64,000 nt of DNA, from positions 434,001-498,000 of the forward strand of contig NZ_JAKGCS010000006.1 of the NCBI RefSeq assembly GCF_021556395.1. The letters are read 5' to 3'. Below the pieces are notes generated by a model, which saw only the letters and a program-made list of their open reading frames with translations, did no database searches and was not told the DNA's origin. The position numbers and the translations under genes were made by a program. This DNA comes from Acuticoccus kalidii. Lineage in GTDB: Bacteria > Pseudomonadota > Alphaproteobacteria > Rhizobiales > Amorphaceae. Positions 52,942-60,430 of this stretch are shown one piece after another. Position 1 is the stretch's first letter. Each line of letters opens with the position of its first letter.

Positions 52942-53203
52942 CGACCCCCTCCAGGCAAGCCTGCCGACAGGCTCCGCGCTTAGCCTCTCTCGAGCGGTGC
53001 TTCGCGCGCCATGCTCGGACGATTTCAGTTATCGCGAAGCCCGGCCTCGTCCCCCGCGCCACGCCCGGACACCGCGACGCCGATCGCGCGGAGCGTGACC
53101 GTCGGAGGCTCACCGACCGCCCCGGACCGCGGCACCGTCGATAAAACCGGCCCCGCGCCGATCGATGGATCGACCCGGCCGGGTGTTCAGAAGGAAGAAC
53201 GGC

Positions 53204-53647
53204 ATGTCACCTATTTCGATGGGGCCGAACCCGATCCTCGCGCTCGACGGGCGGTCAGTGTCCATCATTCAAGGCCGCTTGGATGGGCAAGGCGGGGTGG
53301 ACGGGATGATGCGGGCCGCCCGCGCCGCTCCGTTCGCTCCGGTCGCCAACGACAATCGCGTCGATCGCGCCTCGTTCGACGACGTGGCCCGCGCCGCTGG
53401 CGGCGACGCCCTCGGCAACGCGCCGTCGGAGAGCCTCGGCCGAAAGTTCGAGGCGGCGATGCTCACCCCGTTCATGGCCAGCATGTTGCCCGACGCGGAC
53501 AACCCGGTCTGGGGCGGCAGCGCCGGCGCCATGTGGCGCGGCCTCTTCGCCGAGCATGTCGCCGCGAGCGTCGCGGAGACGGGCGAGATCGGCGTCGCGC
53601 AAATCATCGACCGGATGCTCGACGATCGTGCCGGAGACATCGGATGA
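53204..53647 (+). CDS. flgJ: Rod-binding protein, FlgJ N-domain-like
   Basis: A 147-aa protein whose C-terminal two thirds resemble the rod-binding domain of FlgJ: LGRKFEAAMLTPFMASMLPD, then GSAGAMWRGLFAEHVAASVAETGEIGVAQIIDR. The muramidase half of enterobacterial FlgJ is absent, as in other alphaproteobacteria. ATG 53204 follows AAGGAAG. About 262 bp precede it without a gene. It overlaps the next gene by 4 bp. Confidence 0.85.
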   Translation: MSPISMGPNPILALDGRSVSIIQGRLDGQGGVDGMMRAARAAPFAPVANDNRVDRASFDDVARAAGGDALGNAPSESLGRKFEAAMLTPFMASMLPDADNPVWGGSAGAMWRGLFAEHVAASVAETGEIGVAQIIDRMLDDRAGDIG

Positions 53648-54006
53648 CCCAGGCCCTCGCAACGTCCTTGGCGCGCCTCGAAGCCCTCGTCGACGACTGC
53701 ATCGCGGCGCTCGAGACCGGCGGACGAGTGGACGATGCCGGCTTCGCCGAGGCGAAGGGGCGGGCGCTGTTGCAGCTCAGCCGGTTCGGTGCGGTCCCGA
53801 TCGACGCGCTCGACGATGCGCTTTCCGATCAGGTCAGCCGGCTCCGCCATAAGCTGGCGCGCGAGGAATCGCTCCTCAAGGTGCGTCTGCAGGCCGCCGA
53901 GCTCGTCGCCGAGTTGGTCGCCGATGCGGTGATGGCGGACGAATGGGACGGCACCTACGCCCCGCATTCCCCGATCCGGCCGCCGGCACAGGAGCGTCTG
54001 ACATGA
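53644..54006 (+). CDS. Small helical flagellar-operon protein, possible FlgN-like chaperone
   Basis: A 120-aa helical protein (ATSLARLEALVDDCIAALETG at the start; LSDQVSRLRHKLAREESLLKVRLQAAELVAELV in the second half). The pattern of an N-terminal helix, a long amphipathic helix and place after flgJ is like FlgN, the chaperone of FlgK and FlgL, but direct similarity is weak. It is coupled on both sides by 4-bp ATGA overlaps. Confidence 0.5.
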   Translation: MTQALATSLARLEALVDDCIAALETGGRVDDAGFAEAKGRALLQLSRFGAVPIDALDDALSDQVSRLRHKLAREESLLKVRLQAAELVAELVADAVMADEWDGTYAPHSPIRPPAQERLT

Positions 54007-54563
54007 AGCTGTTTCTCGTCGGCGTGTGGGCGGTCTGCGTGACATTGGGCGCGGGCTATGCCGTCGCCTCTTGGAAAATGCAGGAGACCGACAAGCAGGA
54101 GACGCCGCGTCTCGAAGGCCTTCGCTATACCTCGCTGCCGACGATCTCAGTGCCGGTCGTCCAGGGCGGACAGGTGACGGGCTATGTCGTCGTGCGGATG
54201 GTCTACACGGCCGATGCGGCGGTGCTGCGCGGGCTCGCCTCCGAGCCCGACCCCTTCATCACCGACGAAATCTTCCGCTCGATCTACGGCAACGCCGAAG
54301 CCTCGTTCGGCAAGCTTGCCCGGTTCGATCTCGCGTCCCTCGCCGAGGAGGCGAAGGTGCGGGTCAACGAACGGATGGGCGCGCCGGTCGTCGAGGACCT
54401 ACTCGTCGACGGGCTGAATTATATCGACCTCACGGCGCCGCAGAAGGGGATGCCGGGCGCACCCGCGCCAGCGCCCAAGTCGCTGGGAGCGGCCCGCATC
54501 GCCTATCCGAGTTCGGTCCCGAAAGGTGAGGCGAAGGCCGCGCCCAAAGGGGGCGGACATTGA
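54003..54563 (+). CDS. Single-pass membrane protein with FliL-like periplasmic domain
   Basis: A 186-aa protein with a membrane anchor at residues 3-23 and a periplasmic domain that resembles FliL: a beta strand GGQVTGYVVVRMVYT, then helices with EPDPFITDEIFRSIYGNAEA and LAEEAKVRVNERMGAPVVEDLLVDGLNYID. It is clearly distinct from the FliL encoded at 29924-30433. The tail is Pro/Lys/Gly rich. It is the last gene of the plus-strand flagellar series, so a stator- or basal-body-associated role is plausible. Confidence 0.6.
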   Translation: MKLFLVGVWAVCVTLGAGYAVASWKMQETDKQETPRLEGLRYTSLPTISVPVVQGGQVTGYVVVRMVYTADAAVLRGLASEPDPFITDEIFRSIYGNAEASFGKLARFDLASLAEEAKVRVNERMGAPVVEDLLVDGLNYIDLTAPQKGMPGAPAPAPKSLGAARIAYPSSVPKGEAKAAPKGGGH

Positions 54564-54836
54564 CGGCGGGTCGGAGCGACCGGTGAACGGTCCGATCGCG
54601 CGCTCCGGTGGCGGGCGCGCCGCCGATGATGCTTCGGCATCGCTCACGCTGTCTTCGCGCAAGGTGGCCCGTTCACAATCGGCATGGTGATCACGGCTCC
54701 ACCCACAGCGAGGCGGAGACGGATGACATGAAACGATGAGTTGGAGCGCGCCAGCGGGCTGGCTCCGGGGTCTCCGGTCCCCTGGTCCGGAGTTCGACAG
54801 CGTACTCGGTCAAGCCGCTGCCTGAGGAGGACGAGC
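54564..54836 (+). promoter_or_regulatory. Leader and promoter region of the che operon
   Basis: A 273-bp gap between the flagellar series and cheA. The operon promoter must lie here, unless transcription reads through from the flagellar genes. No clear consensus was seen. The ribosome site GAGGAGGACGAGC directly precedes the cheA ATG. Confidence 0.4.
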
Positions 54837-57518
54837 ATGGACGGAATGGACGATCTCCTCGCGGAGTTCATCACGGACACCTACGAATCACTGGAGCAAG
54901 TGGACATTCGCCTCGTCGAACTCGAGAACGAGGCGGACGGCACGGCGATGGTCAACGAGCTGTTCCGGATGATGCACACCATCAAAGGAACATGCGGATT
55001 CCTCGGCCTGCCGCGCATGGCGGGGCTCGCGCATGCGGCTGAAAGCCTGATGGACCGGATGCGCAATGGCGAGCCGGTCACGCACGAGGCGATCGACGCC
55101 ATGCTGCGCGTCGCGGATCGGTTGAAGCAGATTCTCGCCGCGATCGAGGCGAATAGCGGGCAGGAGCCCGAAGGGTCCGACGAGGCGATCATCAGCGCGC
55201 TCAACGAGGCGGGCAGTGACGTGCCGGCTGCACCCCCCGCGGAGGCGGAGGCGGACGCTGGAGCGGCGGCGGACGAGAGCCCCATGGCGGCCGTCGCGGA
55301 GCCGACCGGCGACGGCGGCGCCAGCGAACTCGCGGCGACCGCCATGACGCCCAAATCACCCCCGAAGGCGCCGCCCGCCAACGATGCGAGCACCAAGCCG
55401 GCCGCGAAGGCGGAACAAGAGAAGGCCGAAGGCGGCGACCAAGGCGGCGACCGCTCGATTCGCGTCTCCGTCGAGACGCTCGAGCATCTGATGACGGTCG
55501 TCTCGGAATTGGTCCTCACCCGAAACGAACTCACCGAGGTGATGCGCCACGAGGAGCGAACGAACCACAAGCTCGCCCTTCAGCGTCTCTCGACAGTCAC
55601 CGGCGAATTGCAGCAGGCGGTGATGTCGACCCGCATGCAGCCGATCGGGAATGCCTGGCGCAAGCTGCCACGGATCGTGCGCGACGTGTCCTCCAATCTC
55701 GGCAAGCAGATCGAACTCGAAATGTCGGGTGCGAACACCGAGCTCGATCGTCAGGTGCTCGAAAGCATCAAGGATCCGCTCGTCCACATGGTGCGCAACG
55801 CGGCCGATCACGGTCTCGAAATGCCGCTCGAGCGGATCGCGGCCGGAAAGCCGGAAAAGGGCAAGATCACCCTCAACGCCTATCATGAAGGCGGTCAGAT
55901 CCTGGTCGAGATCGCCGACGACGGACGCGGGCTCGACGTCGACAAGATCAGGGCGAAGGCGGTCGAGCGCGGCATCACGACGGCCGAAGAGGCTGAGCGC
56001 ATGTCGGCCGAGCACGTGTTTTCCTTCATCTTCGAGCCTGGCTTCTCGACCGCTGCAACGGTGACGAGCGTCTCGGGACGCGGCGTCGGGATGGACGTCG
56101 TCCAGTCCAACGTGGAGCGGATCGGCGGGTCGATCGACGTGCGCTCCAACAAGGGGCAGGGGTCGGTCTTCACGCTGAAGATCCCGCTGACGCTCGCGAT
56201 CTTGCGCGCGCTCATCGTCGGCGTCGACGACGAGGATTTCGCGATCCCGCAAACCTCGGTCGACGAGCTTTTGAAAGTGGAGCCGGGCGGCCCGCACTCG
56301 ATTCAGCTCATCAAGGAAGCGCCGGTGCTGCGTTCGCGCGATCGCCTTCTGCCGGTGGTGGACCTCAAGTCCGTGCTGCAATTGCCGTCGAGCCTCGATG
56401 AGATGGGCGTGCCGCGAAACGCCGACGAGAACACCCGCGGGTTTGTGATGGTGATGCGCGCGCGCGGCCTTCGTTTCGGGATGCTCGTCGACACCGTGGC
56501 GCGAACGGAGGAGATCGTCGTCAAGCCGATGCCGGCGGCGCTTCGCGGGCTCGAGATCTTTTCCGGCTCGACGATCCTGGGCGATGGCCGGGTCATCATG
56601 ATCGTCGATCCGAATGGCGTGCGCTCGGCGGCATCAAACCCCAGCGAGGCGGCGGTTCAGGCGGTCAACAAGCAGGCCGAGGAGATCGAGGCGGCGGAGG
56701 ACAAGCAGCTTCTTTTGATGTTCCGCGCCAACACCAAGAACCGCAAGGCACTGCCGATCAGCCTGATCACGCGGCTCGAGGAAATCTCGCTCGCCGACGC
56801 CGAGCAGAGCAACGGTCAATGGCACATCCAGTATAATAACGAGCTGATCCCGCTCGTCTGGTTCGGCAATCCGCCGGATCCGAGCGAAGGCGAGCGCAAG
56901 CCGCTTCTCGTGATGTCGGACGCAGGCCGCTCGATGGGCCTCCTCGTCGACGAGATCATCGACATCGTGGAGGACAGCGTGGAGGTGCAGATCCCATCGG
57001 AGGAGGTCGGGATCCTCGGCAGTGCGATCATCAACGGTGCGGCGGCCGAGATCATCGACGTCAGCTACTTCCTGGGCCTCGCCTCGGCGCACTGGTTCGA
57101 GCCGCACATGAACCGCAAGCTCGCCGCGAGCATGGATCAGATCCTTCTCGTCGACGACAGCGTCTTCTTCCGCAATCTCGTCGCGCCGGTGGTGCGCTCG
57201 GCCGGCTTCGATCCGGTGGTGTGCGAATCCGGCGTCGAGGCTCTCGATAAGCTCGAAGCGGGCATGGTCCCGTCCGTGATCGTCACCGACGTCGACATGC
57301 CGGAGATGGACGGCTTCGCCTTCGCCAAGGCCGTGCGGCGGATTGAGCGGCTCAATCACGTGCCGATCCTGGCGCTGACCGGCCTCATCGACGAGGACGC
57401 GATCCAGCGGGCGCGCGCGGCGGGCTTCTCCGACTACATCTCGAAGCTCGATCGCAATGGCCTTCTCCAATCGTTGCGCGACTTCACGCGGCCCCGAAGC
57501 GAGGAGATCGCGGCGTGA
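54837..57518 (+). CDS. cheA: Chemotaxis histidine kinase CheA with C-terminal receiver domain
   Basis: An 893-aa hybrid kinase. Order of domains: Hpt (residues 1-110, phosphorylated His47 in MMHTIKGTCGF), an Ala/Pro-rich linker to about 215, the dimerisation helices (SVETLEHLMTVVSELVLTRNEL), a HATPase domain with the N, G1 and G2 boxes (VRNAADHGLE, ADDGRGLD, SGRGVGMDVV), a CheW-like SH3 region, a second CheW-like segment around residues 650-755, and a receiver at about 763-885 (LLVDDSVFFRNLV, VTDVDMPEMDG). The fused receiver is absent from enterobacterial CheA. A separate P2 domain is not evident. The stop overlaps the cheW GTG. Confidence 0.95.
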   Translation: MDGMDDLLAEFITDTYESLEQVDIRLVELENEADGTAMVNELFRMMHTIKGTCGFLGLPRMAGLAHAAESLMDRMRNGEPVTHEAIDAMLRVADRLKQILAAIEANSGQEPEGSDEAIISALNEAGSDVPAAPPAEAEADAGAAADESPMAAVAEPTGDGGASELAATAMTPKSPPKAPPANDASTKPAAKAEQEKAEGGDQGGDRSIRVSVETLEHLMTVVSELVLTRNELTEVMRHEERTNHKLALQRLSTVTGELQQAVMSTRMQPIGNAWRKLPRIVRDVSSNLGKQIELEMSGANTELDRQVLESIKDPLVHMVRNAADHGLEMPLERIAAGKPEKGKITLNAYHEGGQILVEIADDGRGLDVDKIRAKAVERGITTAEEAERMSAEHVFSFIFEPGFSTAATVTSVSGRGVGMDVVQSNVERIGGSIDVRSNKGQGSVFTLKIPLTLAILRALIVGVDDEDFAIPQTSVDELLKVEPGGPHSIQLIKEAPVLRSRDRLLPVVDLKSVLQLPSSLDEMGVPRNADENTRGFVMVMRARGLRFGMLVDTVARTEEIVVKPMPAALRGLEIFSGSTILGDGRVIMIVDPNGVRSAASNPSEAAVQAVNKQAEEIEAAEDKQLLLMFRANTKNRKALPISLITRLEEISLADAEQSNGQWHIQYNNELIPLVWFGNPPDPSEGERKPLLVMSDAGRSMGLLVDEIIDIVEDSVEVQIPSEEVGILGSAIINGAAAEIIDVSYFLGLASAHWFEPHMNRKLAASMDQILLVDDSVFFRNLVAPVVRSAGFDPVVCESGVEALDKLEAGMVPSVIVTDVDMPEMDGFAFAKAVRRIERLNHVPILALTGLIDEDAIQRARAAGFSDYISKLDRNGLLQSLRDFTRPRSEEIAA

Positions 57519-57982
57519 GCAGGCAGAACAAAGTCATCGTCGACGAGGCGGAAGGATACGTGACCGCAAAGCTCGCCGGTCATTGGTTCGCGTTGCCGAT
57601 CAGCGCCGTGCACGAGGTCTTTCTCCTCACGCGCATCACGACGGTGCCGCAGTCGCCACCGGGGATTATCGGGGTTCTCAATCTGCGTGGGCGGTTGGTG
57701 ACGGCTGTTGATACGCGCCAGATCCTCGGCTTTTCGCCAGCGGCAAATGAGTTGACGATGGCGATCGGAATCGAGCGGCAGAACGAGCTTTTCGGCCTCG
57801 CCGTCGACCAGATGGGGGATGTTCTGCGCTCCAGCTCGGCGGAGAGGGAGCCCGCGCCGATGAACCTCGATCGCCGTTGGCGCGAGATCGTGACGGGCGT
57901 TCAGCGCTCGGACGGTCATCTCGTTCTCATCGTCGCTGTCGATCGTCTGTTCGACAATGTCGTGACGTTGGCCAGCGCGTGA
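57515..57982 (+). CDS. cheW: Chemotaxis coupling protein CheW
   Basis: A 155-aa CheW domain protein: LAGHWFALPISAVHEVFLLTRITTVPQSPPGIIGVLNLRGRLVTAVD, the family core split over strands at residues 20-68, then GLAVDQMGDVL. It links CheA to chemoreceptors, none of which are encoded here. The GTG start overlaps cheA by 4 bp, and the end overlaps cheB by 4 bp. Confidence 0.95.
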   Translation: MSRQNKVIVDEAEGYVTAKLAGHWFALPISAVHEVFLLTRITTVPQSPPGIIGVLNLRGRLVTAVDTRQILGFSPAANELTMAIGIERQNELFGLAVDQMGDVLRSSSAEREPAPMNLDRRWREIVTGVQRSDGHLVLIVAVDRLFDNVVTLASA

Positions 57983-59175
57983 CGCTCACCGATCTGCCGG
58001 CGGAACGGACGAGACCACGCCGCGTCCAGCTCCTGGCGCATTCGATGGCGTTGCGAACAGCGTTGCGACGCGCCTTTGCTGCGAGGGGCTCGGAATTCGT
58101 GCTCGCTCTGCAGTCGGCGTCGCCCTGCGGCGAGGGTCGGGAGGCGGACGACAATCCGGACGCGCTCATCCTCGATGTCGAGCTTCCCGGTCTGCGCGGC
58201 CTTGCGCTGTTGCGCCAGATCGTCGGTAGCAATCCGAAGATGTCGGTGGTGGTTCTCGCCCCCGACACGCTGGACGGCCGGGCGATGCGCGCGGAGGCGA
58301 CGGAGCGCGGTGCGACCTTCATTTTGAAGCCGGCCGTCGACGAGCCGCTCGCCTACCGCTCCATCGCCGAAGAGATCGTGCAGGGGCTGCGCCGCGGCAA
58401 CGGCCACGGATCGGGGACCGCCGCCGGTGCGCCGCCGCGCCCCGCCGGAGCGTCACTCTCACGCCCGGAGGCGCCGGGATCGAGAGCCGGGCCCGGCCCA
58501 TCGCTCGCCCGTGCCGGCGATGCGTCGCTCGGCGCGGCCGTTCCGACGCGCCTGTCGTCCGGCACAATGCGGCCTCGCCCGCTGCGCGGTGCGCCGCCAC
58601 AGGTTCTCCTCGTCGCGAGCTCGACCGGCGGTCCCCAGGCGCTGATCACTCTCTTCTCACGCCTTCCGGCCGCCAGCGTCGATGTGCCGGTGCTCATCGT
58701 CCAGCACATGCCGGCGGCGTTCACCCCGATCCTCGCCGAGCATCTCACGCGCGCAACATCTTGGCGCGCCGTCGAGGCGAAGGACGAGGAGACGCTTTCG
58801 CCCGGCGAGATACGGATCGCCCCCGGCGGCTTTCACATGATCGTCTCGCAAAGCGGTTCGACGCGGCGGCTCCGCCTTACGGAAACGCCCCCGGTCAACT
58901 TCTGCCGCCCGTCGGCCGACGTTCTGTTCGTCTCAGCGGCGGAGATCTATGGCCGCAATCTTCTCGCCGTCATCCTCACGGGGATGGGCAATGACGGGTG
59001 CGAGGGCGCGAAGGTCATCGCGGCGGCGGGCGGACGGGTGTTCGCCCAGGACCGCGAATCGAGTGTCGTATGGGGGATGCCGGGTGCGGCGGTCGGAGCC
59101 GGTGTCGTCGATCAGGTGATTCCGCTGGGTGAGATTTCGGCGGCGATCCAGTTGGCGATGAAGGGAGCGCTCTGA
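57979..59175 (+). CDS. cheB: Chemotaxis methylesterase CheB with atypical receiver
   Basis: A 398-aa CheB: a receiver (about 1-125), a long Pro/Arg/Gly linker (about 130-205) and the methylesterase domain with the catalytic triad in LVASSTGGP (Ser), VQHMPAAF (His) and TGMGNDG (Asp). The receiver retains phosphoacceptor Asp66 (LILDVELPG), but the acidic pair that binds magnesium is replaced by Ala20-His21 (VQLLAHSM). Regulation of the esterase by phosphorylation may therefore be weak or absent. It demethylates or deamidates receptors. The GTG start is coupled to cheW; the cheR ATG overlaps its stop by 1 bp. Confidence 0.93.
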   Translation: MTLTDLPAERTRPRRVQLLAHSMALRTALRRAFAARGSEFVLALQSASPCGEGREADDNPDALILDVELPGLRGLALLRQIVGSNPKMSVVVLAPDTLDGRAMRAEATERGATFILKPAVDEPLAYRSIAEEIVQGLRRGNGHGSGTAAGAPPRPAGASLSRPEAPGSRAGPGPSLARAGDASLGAAVPTRLSSGTMRPRPLRGAPPQVLLVASSTGGPQALITLFSRLPAASVDVPVLIVQHMPAAFTPILAEHLTRATSWRAVEAKDEETLSPGEIRIAPGGFHMIVSQSGSTRRLRLTETPPVNFCRPSADVLFVSAAEIYGRNLLAVILTGMGNDGCEGAKVIAAAGGRVFAQDRESSVVWGMPGAAVGAGVVDQVIPLGEISAAIQLAMKGAL

Positions 59176-60035
59176 TGCTGTTGGAGGAAGACTTCTCCTA
59201 CCTCAGGCGCCTTCTGAAGGAGCGCTCAGGCCTCGCGCTGACGACGGACAAGGCGTATCTGATCACGACGCGACTCAAGCCGATCCTCGAACAGTTCGGG
59301 CTGAAGGACATCGGCACGCTCGTCGCGCGGATGAAGACGCCGGGCTCGCGCGAAATCGTCGAGCAGGTCGTCGAGGCGATGACGACCAACGAGTCGCTCT
59401 TCTTCCGCGACACGAAGCCGTTCGAGGCGCTGACGGCGATGATGCTTCCCAAGCTCATCGCCGCACGGGGCGGGCGGCCGATCCGCATCTGGTGCGCTGC
59501 CGCCTCGACCGGGCAGGAGCCCTATTCGATCGCCATCCTCCTCGAGGAGAATGGCGGCCGGCTGCGCAACCACCCGATCGAGATCCTCGCGAGCGACCTC
59601 TCGCAAGCAGCTCTGACGCGTGCCCGTATGGGCGAATACACCGCCTTCGAGGTCGGGCGCGGTGTGCCGCAACATTATCTCGACCGATACTTCCAGAAAA
59701 CGGCGCGCAATCACTTCGTGATTCTGCCGAAAATCCGCTCTCGCATCAATTTCCAGTGCCGCAATCTGCTGGAGCCGTTCGATCGTGTCGGGCCGGTCGA
59801 CATCGTCTTCTGTCGGAACGTGCTCATCTATTTCGACCGGGTCACGAAGGCCGATGTCCTGAACCGGATCGCGAGTATCGTCCCCTCGGACGGCTATCTC
59901 GTTCTCGGCGGTGCGGAGACGACGCTCGGCCTGACGGATGCCTTCGTCCGCCACACCGAATGGCGCAATGTGTACCTGCGCGCCCCTGTGACCGGAAAGC
60001 CGGCGGCCCTCGCCACGGACAAAATTTGCGCATAA
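59175..60035 (+). CDS. cheR: Chemoreceptor methyltransferase CheR
   Basis: A 286-aa enzyme with the CheR N-terminal helical domain (TTNESLFFRDTKPFEAL) and SAM-binding domain (IRIWCAAASTGQEPYSIAI, followed by FCRNVLIYFD). It methylates receptor glutamates, opposing CheB. There is no C-terminal pentapeptide-binding or TPR extension. It is the last gene of the che operon, ending 13 bp before the tRNA. Confidence 0.96.
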   Translation: MLLEEDFSYLRRLLKERSGLALTTDKAYLITTRLKPILEQFGLKDIGTLVARMKTPGSREIVEQVVEAMTTNESLFFRDTKPFEALTAMMLPKLIAARGGRPIRIWCAAASTGQEPYSIAILLEENGGRLRNHPIEILASDLSQAALTRARMGEYTAFEVGRGVPQHYLDRYFQKTARNHFVILPKIRSRINFQCRNLLEPFDRVGPVDIVFCRNVLIYFDRVTKADVLNRIASIVPSDGYLVLGGAETTLGLTDAFVRHTEWRNVYLRAPVTGKPAALATDKICA

Positions 60036-60048
60036 GGTGCCGCCGCAC

Positions 60049-60138
60049 GGATGGGTGGCCGAGCGGTTGAAGGCACCGGTCTTGAAAACCGGCAGGCGGG
60101 GAACCGTCTCGTGGGTTCGAATCCCACCCCATCCGCCA
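60049..60138 (+). tRNA. tRNA-Ser (anticodon UGA)
   Basis: A 90-nt class II tRNA with encoded CCA. The acceptor stem GGATGGG pairs with CCCATCC, the anticodon loop is CTTGAAA (TGA at its centre), there is a long variable arm, and the T-arm reads GTGGG-TTCGAAT-CCCAC. It lies between cheR and lower-GC DNA carrying defence-type genes, so it may be an integration site. Confidence 0.97.
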
Positions 60139-60430
60139 GCTGCCCTAGCGAAAGCGTTCTCCCGATCCGGCTGCGGCCGGAAATTCCCGTTATATTCGAG
60201 GGTTATGCGGGAGGGGCTGAGCACTGGCTTCGACGCCAAGTGGCCTGAAAGCCCTCTCTCCAGGCCGAAATTCTCCGAACCTGATGACTGCACAGATACG
60301 GTGAAGGGCTTTTAAGGCGCTGAATAGAAAGGGGAAATGCCGCAGCTAAAAATTGCTTCGACGAGGGGGTCAGAGGAAGTGCTGCCACCGTCGTCGAAAT
60401 TTCGCTCTTCTGCCACTGCCGTTGGTTACA
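60139..60430. other. Intergenic junction between tRNA-Ser and the DUF499-type gene
   Basis: A 292-bp region with lower GC than the flagellar DNA and no supported gene. TTCGACGA (60357-60364) pairs with TCGTCGAA (60391-60398); on the minus strand it is followed by CAATTTTT and could weakly terminate the DUF499-type gene. No copy of the tRNA 3' end was found in this interval. Confidence 0.4.

Noticed and set aside
53011-54006. A long plus-strand frame starting at 53011 ahead of the FlgN-like gene
   Set aside because: Its first two thirds overlap flgJ in another frame with an Arg-rich, featureless translation. Only the part from ATG 53644 is supported, by the ATGA coupling.
60049-60430. Integrase gene or attachment-site duplicate at the tRNA
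   Set aside because: No integrase frame and no second copy of the tRNA 3' end is present in the window. The island hypothesis rests on composition and gene content only.
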